Shown here: in pieces, positions 17,295 through 24,866 of the stretch
Position numbering within the stretch: the first letter of the stretch is position 1
How the letters are laid out: the number at the start of each line of letters is the position of its first letter
DNA from: JAVZJR01 sp964435235
Lineage (GTDB): Archaea > Micrarchaeota > Micrarchaeia > Anstonellales > Bilamarchaeaceae
NCBI GenBank assembly: GCA_964435235.1
Contig: CAYSXZ010000042.1
Coordinates: 1-42,891 of the forward strand
Length of the DNA: 42,891 nucleotides
Direction of reading: 5' to 3'
Notes under the pieces: model-generated
The model's input: the letters and a program-made list of their open reading frames with translations, nothing else
What the model was told of the DNA's origin: nothing
The model's database searches: none
Made by a program: the position numbers and the translations under genes

Positions 17295-18191
17295 ATGGAT
17301 TTTCTCTGTACTGCGCCGTGTTGTTTATCGTTTTTCATTTTAATATTCCTCATTCCACTGGCTGTTGCTGTACAGAGATATTCCCTCTACAAGAAGATAA
17401 GAGACATCCCAACTTCAAAAACGAGGTCGGCTGCACTTGGCCTTGCTGAATTTTTCGGAAAGGCTAGGTGCATAAAAGAACTTTATAGCCCATTGTCAAA
17501 ACAAAAGTGTGTTTATTACGCTCTGTACGTTGAGCGTTATGAACAGAGAAAGAAAGAGTCTGTGTGGGTACCTGTCTACTTACTTTTTTCGTTAGGAAAA
17601 CCGAAGGGTATAATTTTATTCCCGACCGCTGTAAGTTCGCATGCTGCACCTCCTCTCGAAGTGAAGATTGACGAACCGAAGGAGAAGAGCACGACCTTTT
17701 ATCTTGAGGACGATACCGGAAGGATACTCGTGAGCTTGGAGGATGCAGAGATAGACATACCGCCTGATAGGGTTTATGAAGGGCATATAAAGGAGATGCC
17801 GGTTCTCGGATTCCTTCAGAAGAAGATGGAGGAGGAGGGCATGCGAGCGATAGAATCCAATCCAGAATTAAAGGCTGTCTGCGAACGATTTGCATACAGC
17901 AGACTAAGGATATCAGAGTACTACATTGCTGAGGGGGATGAGGTATACGTACTTGGGACTGTGGAAACAAAGGAAGAGGCTGGTGGGACGATTGGAAGCG
18001 AGAATCTCGTAATAAAGAAAGGGAGGGATGGTATAATGTACGTGAGCGACAGGCATGAAAGAAAAATCCTTGAAAGGATAAAAAATCAGGTGATGATAGC
18101 GGCTGCTGTTAGCGCCATAATGTTTATCGTATTTATCATTTTTGTCCTTCCAATTATTCTATTTGGCAGTGCAGCCATGCTTCTTCACTAA
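17295..18191 (+). CDS. GIDE-domain membrane protein
   Basis: An N-terminal hydrophobic helix (about residues 8-26) is followed by a soluble domain like the GIDE/E3-ligase-associated fold: GKARCIKELYSPLSKQKCVYY, then FYLEDDTGRILVSLEDAE and EGDEVYVLGTVE. The C-terminus has a strongly hydrophobic stretch, giving two anchors. No RING domain is present, so ubiquitin ligase activity is not expected. It follows LemA by 7 nt, as in many genomes, hinting at a joint envelope role. ATG 17295 is preferred over an upstream TTG inside lemA. The product is uncharacterised. Confidence 0.78.
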   Translation: MDFLCTAPCCLSFFILIFLIPLAVAVQRYSLYKKIRDIPTSKTRSAALGLAEFFGKARCIKELYSPLSKQKCVYYALYVERYEQRKKESVWVPVYLLFSLGKPKGIILFPTAVSSHAAPPLEVKIDEPKEKSTTFYLEDDTGRILVSLEDAEIDIPPDRVYEGHIKEMPVLGFLQKKMEEEGMRAIESNPELKAVCERFAYSRLRISEYYIAEGDEVYVLGTVETKEEAGGTIGSENLVIKKGRDGIMYVSDRHERKILERIKNQVMIAAAVSAIMFIVFIIFVLPIILFGSAAMLLH

Positions 18192-18375
18192 TCCGTATGA
18201 TCATGTATTCTCCATGTGTGAGTATATGATCAAGAGTAACCCTCGAGAATTCCTCTGGATTTGTGGCGTTCCATCTGTTGTACAAAACTGGGCGATAATA
18301 CCCATCGATGATTTTCAAATAGCTAGCGTACTGCCTGTCGAATTTTGCGGATATTTGTTTATTTTTATTTCGCCT
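18154..18375 (-). pseudogene. Gene remnant, start lost
   Basis: An open frame of 73 codons, without ATG or GTG near its beginning and closed upstream by a stop, reads like real protein: KFDRQYASYLKIIDGYY, then RPVLYNRWNATNPEEF and LDHILTHGEYMIIRISE. It overlaps the end of the GIDE gene antisense by 38 nt. I do not recognise the family. The composition, mixed and unlike an antisense shadow, suggests the tail of a decayed gene. This entry covers most of the 225-nt gap after the GIDE gene. Confidence 0.4.
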
Positions 18376-18416
18376 TTATTCGAGTGAATTACTGGATAGC
18401 GTAGTTGATTTTACAC

Positions 18417-19466
18417 TTATTCTAGAGAAAATTTTGAAAAACACGAAAGAGCCTCATAGGAATAACTTCCCAACATAATAACACTATCTATATCATTTAA
18501 GGTGAGAGAACTATTTACTTCACATATACCAACAGTTTCATTACCACCTCTTTTATATGAACAATCTTTTAGACCATCCTTAGTATGAATATAAACGTCG
18601 ACAGTGAAATAACCCCCTTCCCGTTCATTGTGTAACATAATAGGGATGCTCACAATTTTATGATCATCTTTAGAAAAAAGCACCATTTTATTTATTTCAG
18701 CATATCCTGCAACATCTGTTGCTGTGAAAGTCTCGTCATTAAAATAAATCATATAGAAATTATCATCATCTATTCTCTGATATCCGTCGGCCCGAATAAA
18801 TCCGCTTGTATTGCTAAGGTTAGCAAAAACTTTGTCTTTTTCTTCATCGCAATTTGTAGGGCATTTTAGAATAATCGCTGTTTTGTTCGTGCATTTTATA
18901 GGGCTGCGTGTATACAAAATCGATTCATCTTCTTTCTTTGCACCTTCAAAACGAGCATCATTATTGATTACTAATGTATAGAATGATACTGGTTCTATCT
19001 GTTTAGCACAAATAACTGGAATTTCTACCCATACTTCAGCATCTTTGTCAATGCTTTCATCAAAAAGAATTTCGTCAGCAATCGTCTTCTGCTTCAACAA
19101 TAATTCCTTTGCCAGTCCGGTATTCTTTAACGTACCGAAATGCATGCCAGTATTTACTTCTTTATACCCACATACATCTCCACTTACCTTATACGTTGTT
19201 TGGTTTACAAGATTTATGTTTTGGCAGTTATCTACGGTAAATGCAGTAAATTCGTCATCAGGTTGTTCGTATAATATGCATTTATCTTTGTCGAATAACC
19301 CAATTCCATCATATGATGAATTTAAAGGTATGTCAGTTCTAATGGTAACTTTATTCTTAAGTAGACCTGTGCATCCGAACATGAAAAGGGTTACTACACA
19401 TGTAAGTATAACCAGGATTGTTTTGCGCTGCATAATTTTTTTGGGCGGGTGCAGATTTAAAACCAT
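18417..19466 (-). CDS. Predicted lipoprotein, unknown function
   Basis: A 349-residue protein with a signal sequence ending in a lipobox-like FMFGC (Cys about residue 32), followed by an extracytoplasmic domain rich in Asn-X-Ser/Thr sequons (NSS, NQT, NKT, NLS, NTS, NET) and scattered cysteines, consistent with glycosylation and disulfides outside the cell. ATG 19466 follows GAGGTGAT by 4 nt; ATG 19433 just before the signal helix is an alternative, and the frame stays open to 19553. Base use is more AT-rich than in neighbouring genes. I recognise no domain. It is part of an accessory-looking stretch. Confidence 0.7.
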   Translation of the reverse strand: MVLNLHPPKKIMQRKTILVILTCVVTLFMFGCTGLLKNKVTIRTDIPLNSSYDGIGLFDKDKCILYEQPDDEFTAFTVDNCQNINLVNQTTYKVSGDVCGYKEVNTGMHFGTLKNTGLAKELLLKQKTIADEILFDESIDKDAEVWVEIPVICAKQIEPVSFYTLVINNDARFEGAKKEDESILYTRSPIKCTNKTAIILKCPTNCDEEKDKVFANLSNTSGFIRADGYQRIDDDNFYMIYFNDETFTATDVAGYAEINKMVLFSKDDHKIVSIPIMLHNEREGGYFTVDVYIHTKDGLKDCSYKRGGNETVGICEVNSSLTLNDIDSVIMLGSYSYEALSCFSKFSLE

Positions 19467-19478
19467 TGCCATCACCTC
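19450..19478. repeat. 29-bp direct repeat, copy 1
   Basis: The 29 bases beginning TGCAGATTTAAAACC and ending CATCACCTC recur exactly at 20957-20985 in the same orientation. This copy contains the ribosome binding site and first codons of the minus-strand lipoprotein gene. The flanking bases differ on both sides. A 29-base exact match in 43 kb is not expected by chance. Confidence 0.9.
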
Positions 19479-19515
19479 ATAACACCGATCTGAGCTTACA
19501 AAGTAAGCGAAGAGA

Positions 19516-19532
19516 TGTGAACGAAGTTCACA
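19516..19532. promoter_or_regulatory. Short perfect palindrome upstream of the lipoprotein gene
   Basis: TGTGAAC-GAA-GTTCACA forms a 7-bp perfect inverted repeat about 50 nt upstream of the minus-strand lipoprotein start. It could be a repressor site or a small RNA hairpin; nothing else supports either reading. Confidence 0.3.
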
Positions 19533-19590
19533 CGATTTCCGCCAATCTTTCAAACCAAGCAGATAGCAGGAGATTTATCTCTTGCTCTGC

Positions 19591-19752
19591 TTAACGTTGA
19601 AGCGTATTCTCTGGACCTGTTCTGTGTTTATCCTCCGGAATGTCTAAATCCAAAGCTTCCGCTAACTTTAAAATAAGTTGATCAACTTTCTTATGCTCCT
19701 TTATAAGTGACACTACCCCAGAAAAAATTACAAAATTATCGGTGGGTATGTT
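19591..19752 (-). pseudogene. Small gene remnant, minus strand
   Basis: A 53-codon open frame without a normal start reads FVIFSGVVSLIKEHKKVD, then QLILKLAEALDLDIPED, and ends at TAA. The heptad-like helix and acidic C-terminus look like coding sequence rather than chance. An internal GTG could give a ~40-residue peptide. No family is recognised. It lies in the 440-nt gap between two divergent lipoprotein genes; the rest of the gap (19753-19866) shows only AT-rich sequence. Confidence 0.35.
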
Positions 19753-19866
19753 TCAAACCGTGTTTAACTCCTAAGGTTTTCTTTTATAACTTTGGTTTTC
19801 TGCTGAATTAAACACTGTTTCAGAGATAATTCGCAACAGCCTAAATATGAGTGGTAAAAGATAGGT

Positions 19867-19880
19867 TTATATATATATAG
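19867..19880 (+). promoter_or_regulatory. TATA-like promoter of the second lipoprotein gene
   Basis: A TTATATATATATAG run lies about 35 nt before ATG 19908, with an AGGTGGG ribosome binding site (19898-19904) in between. It fits an archaeal core promoter with a short leader. Confidence 0.5.
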
Positions 19881-19907
19881 GGTTATAATATAATACAGGT
19901 GGGATTA

Positions 19908-20609
19908 ATGAAATTGAAACATGGAAAAGAAAATGTTGAAAAAGAAATGAAGGGGAAACAGGCGAAAACGCCTAAGCTGGTGCATTCGAGAAAAGCGCCT
20001 TTGATTGCAGGACTTATTACCGCGACGGCGCTCACATTAGGCGGATGTTCTGTAAGAGACGAAAAACCCGTAGAAAACAAGAAAGGAGACCTTGTCTATA
20101 AAACTGAAACAGAAGGATGCAAAAAGATGAAAGCAGAACTAGCCGAAATAAAAAAAGAATGCTCAGGTGAAGTGGATTCGGATAAATGCACCGAAGAGAA
20201 ACTTGGCGACTATGTCAGGGAGTCGGAGAAAAGTTTTGAGAAGGAAAGGGATTCTTCTCCGGCGGGTGTAAACGTCATGAAGATAGCGGATGGACTAACA
20301 TGCAAGGATCCCTACGTTGTATTGTCTTCTGTTATTTCGGATAAACATGATATTTTGGTAGAGCCGAATTATCTTTTAGGAGACCCACGGCCTATTGAGA
20401 AAAGCGGCGTTATAACAGTTAAAAATGTGGCGGCTGAGGAATCTGCCAAGCTTGCGCAAAAAATAATGGGCGCAATTAATACTTTCTGGAAGAATACGCC
20501 AATGGGCCCTGCCGGTGAACGTACTCATTTCAAGGGTTCGATAGGCAAGCTCGAATACGAAAATGGCATACTGAAAATAACGGTCGATGTCACGGTGGTT
20601 AAAGCATAA
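19908..20609 (+). CDS. Predicted lipoprotein, unknown function (possibly truncated)
   Basis: A long basic N-terminus (~30 residues) precedes a hydrophobic stretch ending in ALTLGGC, a lipobox with Cys47; a Cys/Lys/Glu-rich linker and a mixed alpha/beta domain follow (DPYVVLSSVISDKHD and LEYENGILKITVDVTVV). ATG 19908 is chosen because AGGTGGG sits 3 nt upstream, making the GTG at 19899 part of that site. The TAA at 20607 is followed in the same frame, only 15 nt later, by the next gene. It may be one protein broken by a stop. No known domain is recognised. Confidence 0.6.
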   Translation: MKLKHGKENVEKEMKGKQAKTPKLVHSRKAPLIAGLITATALTLGGCSVRDEKPVENKKGDLVYKTETEGCKKMKAELAEIKKECSGEVDSDKCTEEKLGDYVRESEKSFEKERDSSPAGVNVMKIADGLTCKDPYVVLSSVISDKHDILVEPNYLLGDPRPIEKSGVITVKNVAAEESAKLAQKIMGAINTFWKNTPMGPAGERTHFKGSIGKLEYENGILKITVDVTVVKA

Positions 20610-20624
20610 ATACCCGAAACGAAG

Positions 20625-20951
20625 ATGACGAAAGTCGACAGCAAGGGCATCGAAGCAGCTCTCAAGGCAGAAAAGATGACAGTGAAAGAAGGAGACTATC
20701 TACCCATAAGTATTGGAACCACTTTGAGGAACATGCGATCCCCAAAAGTGGCTAAAATCGATGAAAACGGGATTACGGTCATTCTTGATGTTGAAATATT
20801 TAAGAAAATGGGATGCGATGCTTTTTACGTACCTTATGGAACTTATGGGGTTGGAGATAAGGGTGCGCTCATTTGGGAGTTCAAAGTTGAAAAAGGCAAG
20901 AATCCGGGCGAAGCGGTCGTGACCGTGAAAACAACCGCGCCGAAGGAATAG
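20625..20951 (+). CDS. Unknown protein, in frame with the upstream lipoprotein
   Basis: 108 residues with a beta-rich pattern (KIDENGITVILDVEIF, ALIWEFKVEKG, EAVVTVKTTAPKE). No ribosome binding site precedes ATG 20625, there is no signal sequence of its own, and the frame is identical to that of the preceding gene across a single TAA. The rhythm of ENGI..ITVDV upstream and ENGITVILDV here suggests two related domains of an originally longer lipoprotein. As a separate gene it would be a cytoplasmic protein without a clear start signal; I favour a nonsense-split gene. Confidence 0.45.
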   Translation: MTKVDSKGIEAALKAEKMTVKEGDYLPISIGTTLRNMRSPKVAKIDENGITVILDVEIFKKMGCDAFYVPYGTYGVGDKGALIWEFKVEKGKNPGEAVVTVKTTAPKE

Positions 20952-20956
20952 GCTGA

Positions 20957-20985
20957 TGCAGATTTAAAACCATTGCCATCACCTC
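20957..20985. repeat. 29-bp direct repeat, copy 2
   Basis: Exact copy of 19450-19478. Read on the minus strand it again presents a GAGGTGATGGCAATG translation start, but the frame behind it runs antisense into the end of the plus-strand gene and has no lipoprotein sequence. It therefore looks like a transplanted gene start or a target duplication. Confidence 0.9.
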
Positions 20986-21011
20986 GAGTTTCCACCAATT
21001 GTGTGCTGTAG

Positions 21012-21188
21012 TGCCATCTGCAAAGTAACAGCCAAAGCGGGTTAATTGAAAGAGTGAGATTTGAAGGAATCGAACCAGTAAAAGTTGTTTCCTACGAACT
21101 CGTTCAGGCGGACCTTGTAGAATCCATCGAGAGAACCTTGGCGTTCATACGTTCAAACATTCCAAAAAGTATGGAGATAATCAACTAA
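21012..21188 (+). pseudogene. C-terminal gene remnant
   Basis: A 58-codon open frame, closed upstream by TAG and lacking a good start, encodes GLIERVRFEGIEPVKVVSY followed by ELVQADLVESIERTLAFIR and ends at TAA. The balanced composition suggests the tail of a former gene, possibly of an ATPase, though I cannot name the family. A GTG at 21054 could start a ~44-residue peptide. It fills most of the gap before trpS. Confidence 0.35.
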
Positions 21189-21198
21189 TTTCAACTAA

Positions 21199-22326
21199 TC
21201 AGTAATACGTTTCCCACATCTTCTGGGCAAGCCTTCCTGTCTTTGTGTATTTTTCTATATCTACCTTTTCTCTTCTCTCCCTGTGCTCTGCTAGGAATTT
21301 GTTCAGTTTTTCTATGAGAAGCTGTTTTAACTCTCCTGTAAGTAGTTTTCCAGAACGGTAATCCTCTTCGATAGATTTCAACCTTGAGTCGTCTGGTTCA
21401 AAAAGGAGTTTGAGCCACTGAAACGGAACGTCTATATCTGGATTTCCTCCCTTCCTTCTGTGCTCCTCAACTGTTGGTTGTCCTCCTGAGAATGCGTATT
21501 TCATTATCTTTTTGCTAACAGTTTTCTCATCATCATTCAACCATATCGCTGTGTCTGCTACGCTTGAGCTCATCTTCCCTTCGGTTCCTTGAAGTGGAGG
21601 GATGAATTTTGAATGAATGGCCGCGGTCTTCTTGAAACCAAGCCCTTCTGCTATGTCGCGCTGGATTCGCCAATAAGGATCCTGGTCGATGGCATTTGGA
21701 ATGAGGCAGCGCTTCTTCTCAAAAAATGTTGGGACGACTTGGTATGCAGGATAGAATATCTGACCGATGTTTGCTTCGTTCGTAAAACCGAAAACCGCCT
21801 TTGCTGTAGAAAATGTCACCTTCTTTGCTATCTTCATAAGAAGAGGGTAGCAATGGCCGACATATTCGCTATCCCTGAATATGAATGTCCTGTTAGGGTC
21901 GAAACCTACAGCTGCTATATCGAGAGCGTTTTCAATTGAATAGCGGCTTACGTCTTCCCAACTTAGTTCTCGCTTGAATAAAAATTTCTCATCGTCCGTT
22001 ATCTCTATGTAAAGATTGACACCGAATCTGTCCTGAAGCCACTTTGTAAATATAAGGGGAAGGAGATGACCTATGTGCATAGGACCACTCGGCCCTCTTC
22101 CTGTATAGAGGAAAAAGCCTTCGCCCTTCTCGTAATCGTCAAGGACAAGGTCAAGGTCTCTATGCGAGAATATAAAACCACGTCTCAACATTACGTGGCT
22201 TTCACCGGCAAGCCTCTCAAGTCTCTGCTTGAGAGCATCATCTATCTTTTTCGTCCCAAACTCCTTTATGAGTTTATCGTAATCTATCCTTCCTTCAACT
22301 TCCCACGGGGTGACTTTCATAGCCAT
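21199..22326 (-). CDS. trpS: Tryptophan-tRNA ligase
   Basis: Class I aminoacyl-tRNA synthetase of the archaeal/eukaryotic TrpRS type. It has PSGPMHIGHL (HIGH motif) near residue 80, FYPAYQVVP and NAIDQDPYWRIQRD in the substrate pocket, and GKMSSS as the KMSKS loop. Its 375 residues are normal for archaea. A TTTAAA box about 27 nt upstream of ATG 22326 with no ribosome binding site suggests a leaderless transcript; a second ATG two codons in is an alternative. It is monocistronic. Confidence 0.96.
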   Translation of the reverse strand: MAMKVTPWEVEGRIDYDKLIKEFGTKKIDDALKQRLERLAGESHVMLRRGFIFSHRDLDLVLDDYEKGEGFFLYTGRGPSGPMHIGHLLPLIFTKWLQDRFGVNLYIEITDDEKFLFKRELSWEDVSRYSIENALDIAAVGFDPNRTFIFRDSEYVGHCYPLLMKIAKKVTFSTAKAVFGFTNEANIGQIFYPAYQVVPTFFEKKRCLIPNAIDQDPYWRIQRDIAEGLGFKKTAAIHSKFIPPLQGTEGKMSSSVADTAIWLNDDEKTVSKKIMKYAFSGGQPTVEEHRRKGGNPDIDVPFQWLKLLFEPDDSRLKSIEEDYRSGKLLTGELKQLLIEKLNKFLAEHRERREKVDIEKYTKTGRLAQKMWETYY

Positions 22327-22350
22327 GGTTTCGATTAAGCTAGCAGAGAT

Positions 22351-22356
22351 TTTAAA
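22351..22356 (-). promoter_or_regulatory. TATA box for trpS
   Basis: TTTAAA is centred about 27 nt upstream of the trpS ATG, the archaeal spacing for a leaderless mRNA. The rest of the 215-nt trpS/22542 intergenic region is AT-rich, with a small ATGTG/CACAT hairpin near 22468-22483. Confidence 0.45.
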
Positions 22357-22541
22357 CTTATTCTTAGGGAAGCCGAGATAAGAGTGTCGCGGACCAGTAA
22401 AATTTAGAAAATGTTATAAAAAAACAAGCGTTTTTACAGTTATACAGCAACAATTCCCATAAAAAATGTGATTTTGCACATAAAAATTATCGAAACATAT
22501 TAATATATGAACAAATAAAAGTAATATTGGAGGTGGAAGAT

Positions 22542-22892
22542 ATGTTTGGTTCTATAAGATCTATTTTCACTGGAAAACCGGGAATAAAAAGCGAGGAAGA
22601 AATAGAGGAAACAAAGAAGAGGTTATATCAGCTTGCGGAGGAGCTTGAGAGCGCGAGTGCTCTTCTTAGAAATGGCGTTTCTTCGAAGCACGGTACAATA
22701 GTAGCTGCTGCTATAAAGATGAGGGATCTTCTTGGTAGCGAAGGTATACCGCTAAGTAGTATGGAGAAGGTAGAAATAATGAAGAGTATTAACAAAGCCA
22801 AGGTAAGAGTGTTCGTTGTGGGTACACAAGAGGGGTATGAAACATTTAAAGTATTAGACAGCATCTCAGAAGATATAAGAGGATATCTCTAA
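22542..22892 (+). CDS. Small conserved-looking protein of unknown function
   Basis: 116 residues: a glycine-containing N-terminal segment (FGSIRSIFTGKPG), a long amphipathic helix (EEIEETKKRLYQLAEELESASALLRNG), and a C-terminal alpha/beta part (VRVFVVGTQEGYETFKVLDSISEDI). A strong GGAGGTGG site 5 nt upstream fixes ATG 22542 over the TTG at 22527. It is followed 23 nt later by the ACT-domain gene, with which it is probably co-transcribed. I recognise no family. Confidence 0.7.
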   Translation: MFGSIRSIFTGKPGIKSEEEIEETKKRLYQLAEELESASALLRNGVSSKHGTIVAAAIKMRDLLGSEGIPLSSMEKVEIMKSINKAKVRVFVVGTQEGYETFKVLDSISEDIRGYL

Positions 22893-22915
22893 TAGAGTTC
22901 ATCTCGGTGATTTCG

Positions 22916-23320
22916 ATGAAGCCAGTTGTGGTCGTAACTGATGACCGGCCTGGTCTACTTAGTGATATATCTTACATACTCAGCAAATCCGGAATGGGAA
23001 TAGACACCGTAGATGTAGACCTTGTAGGAGGAAAGGCCATACTTTCAATAACGGTTAAAGATCCAAAAAAAGCAAAGACGGTGCTAGAAAGTAATGGCTA
23101 CAACACAATGGAGTTAGATACAATAGTGATAAAGGTGCCTGATCGCCTTAAATCGTTTGCTAGAATAATCGAAATACTTGAGAGAAAGAAGGTTCGGATA
23201 GAGGATTGCTCAGAGATAATATCAGACGAGAATCATGGGATATTCGCCTTAGTTGTAGATAAAAAGAGGAAGGCATCACGATTACTAGAGAAATTTATGA
23301 TAGGAAATGCACTAAGTTGA
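22916..23320 (+). CDS. Tandem ACT-domain protein
   Basis: Two ACT-like domains. The first is clear: VVVVTDDRPGLLSDISYILSK, then GMGIDTVDVDLVGGKAILSITV. The second is more diverged: IVIKVPDRLKSFARIIEILERK, then VRIEDCSEIISDENHGIFALVV. Such stand-alone proteins sense amino acids or other small ligands. The start is ATG 22916, because the upstream in-frame GTG is part of a GGTGATTTCG ribosome binding site. It shares an apparent operon with the unknown gene upstream and converges on ftsZ. Confidence 0.78.
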   Translation: MKPVVVVTDDRPGLLSDISYILSKSGMGIDTVDVDLVGGKAILSITVKDPKKAKTVLESNGYNTMELDTIVIKVPDRLKSFARIIEILERKKVRIEDCSEIISDENHGIFALVVDKKRKASRLLEKFMIGNALS

Positions 23321-23350
23321 ATAAGAAAAAGAAAAAAAGAAAGAGAGAAT

Positions 23351-24433
23351 TCAACCAAGAACCTCGAGGTCCTCGCCGTACTGCGGAAGACCACTCGATT
23401 CTTCCTCTGTTGAATAAGAACTGCCTGCAATGGACGCGCCCTTTACGCCAGTTACGATTGCAACTATCTCGAGCTTACCTTCATAGTTGTTTATTATTCT
23501 GGCGCCCCACTTAACATTTGCCTCTGCGTCCATCTTTTCTGTTATTATCTCTCCTGCTTTTATCGCATCGCCAAGCGTAAGGTCAGAGCCACCTGAAATG
23601 TGGATGAGCGCGCCCTTAGCTCCTTCAAAATCTACGTCAAGAAGCCTGTTCTTTATTACGCCGTCAGCAGCAGCGCGAACCTTATCGTTACCTTTTCCTT
23701 CACCTACTGCAATGAATCCGACACCGCCGCCTTCCATAATTGCCCTTACATCTGCAAAGTCGATGTTAATAAGGGACGGTTGGGTAATTGTCCACACTAA
23801 TCCGCTTATCGCTCTTGCGAGGATCTCATCTGCAACAGAGAAAGCCTCTGCCATTGGTAGATTTGGAACGAGCTGAACAAGCCTGTTGTTATCAAGTATA
23901 ATTACGGAGTCGCAGTATTTCTTAAGTTGTTTTATTCCTTCGTCAGCCTTCTTCTTCCTAGCCCTTTCGAGAGAGAATGGGTAGGTGACCATTGCGACGA
24001 CTATTGCCCCCTGCTCTTTTGCGATGTTTGCAACAATCGGTGCCGCCCCACCACCGGTTCCTCCGCCCATACCGGCGCAGATGAAAACCAGGTGCGCTCC
24101 TTCGAGTTCTTTCTCTATCAACGGTCTATCCACCTCTGCGGATTTTGCACCGATTTCTGGATAGCCGCCTGCCCCTAGACCTTTTGTCACGCTCTTTCCT
24201 ATAAGAACCTTTTTTGCTCTTTCATGAATAATGTTGAGGTGCTGCTTATCTGTATTTACAGCCACGAGTTCTGTGCCTTTAACACCAGACTTAATCAACC
24301 TGTTTATGGTGTTGTTTCCAGCACCGCCGACACCTACAGTCACGATCTTAATCGATTCCGAACTCATCGCTTCCGGATTCTTTTCCTCAGAGGAGGTTGT
24401 TTCCCCCATAACAGATTTAACCAAATCTTCCAT
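23351..24433 (-). CDS. ftsZ: Cell division protein FtsZ
   Basis: Tubulin-like GTPase forming the division ring. The glycine-rich VGVGGAGNNTINR, the tubulin signature GMGGGTGGGAAPIVA and the T7-loop region NIDFADVRAIMEGGG are intact, so it should bind and hydrolyse GTP. The start is ATG 24433, preceded by an AAGGTG site; the frame is open 16 codons further up without one. The acidic C-terminal tail EESSGLPQYGEDLEVLG could bind partners. It is monocistronic. Confidence 0.97.
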   Translation of the reverse strand: MEDLVKSVMGETTSSEEKNPEAMSSESIKIVTVGVGGAGNNTINRLIKSGVKGTELVAVNTDKQHLNIIHERAKKVLIGKSVTKGLGAGGYPEIGAKSAEVDRPLIEKELEGAHLVFICAGMGGGTGGGAAPIVANIAKEQGAIVVAMVTYPFSLERARKKKADEGIKQLKKYCDSVIILDNNRLVQLVPNLPMAEAFSVADEILARAISGLVWTITQPSLINIDFADVRAIMEGGGVGFIAVGEGKGNDKVRAAADGVIKNRLLDVDFEGAKGALIHISGGSDLTLGDAIKAGEIITEKMDAEANVKWGARIINNYEGKLEIVAIVTGVKGASIAGSSYSTEEESSGLPQYGEDLEVLG

Positions 24434-24516
24434 ATTTATACACCTTAGTAGCCGTTCTCTCCCACTGAGAAAAACAATCATCTCGCTGGGAGGTAGATTT
24501 TCCTCGGATGACGAGC

Positions 24517-24524
24517 ATTTAAAT
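24517..24524 (-). promoter_or_regulatory. TATA box for ftsZ
   Basis: The palindromic ATTTAAAT lies about 88 nt upstream of the ftsZ ATG. It predicts a leader of roughly 60 nt that includes the AAGGTG ribosome binding site. Confidence 0.45.
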
Positions 24525-24647
24525 AGTTTTGTTTTTTATTCGAAGAAATAGAAACTTAATATTTGTTAAAACATAACATATTAGGAGAATTCGAGGTTAT
24601 AAAATAAATACATTTATTAAATGTATTGCAGAAAAAAAATCGATCCC

Positions 24648-24866
24648 ATGGTAAAGGTCATAACAATAATGGATGATGTATACGCAGAACTTTACCAGCT
24701 AAAAAAATCTAAAGGAATGAGCTTTAGCAAAGCGATACGCTACCTTCTGAAAGAAGCTAGAGATGAGAGAAAGCAGATCCTCTCTTTTGCTGGAAGTATA
24801 AACAACGATGATATTGATAGAAAGGCTATTGAGCACATGAGAAGAGAGAGGCTACTGGTGAGATAG
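24648..24866 (+). CDS. vapB: VapB-type antitoxin (DUF217-like)
   Basis: 72 residues. The N-terminal ribbon-helix-helix (VKVITIMDDVYAELYQLKKSKGMSFSKAIRYLL) is a DNA-binding fold typical of DUF217 VapB antitoxins, and the C-terminal part would wrap the toxin. ATG 24648 is preferred to ATG 24621, because an ATTTATTAA element lies about 30 nt before it (leaderless). Its stop codon TAG overlaps the GTG of the toxin gene by one base. Autoregulation is expected from the family. Confidence 0.82.
   Translation: MVKVITIMDDVYAELYQLKKSKGMSFSKAIRYLLKEARDERKQILSFAGSINNDDIDRKAIEHMRRERLLVR

Noticed and set aside
19832..19844. GCAACAGCCTAAA, shared with 36592-36604
   Set aside because: A 13-base match is expected several times by chance in 43 kb and the flanks differ.
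19908..20951. Reassigned TAA codon
   Set aside because: TAA ends many ordinary genes here, for example the transketolase halves and secF, so it is a normal stop.
18192..21198. tRNA gene as an integration site for the accessory stretch
   Set aside because: No cloverleaf or T-loop sequence could be found in the intergenic parts by eye; a tRNA scan would settle it.
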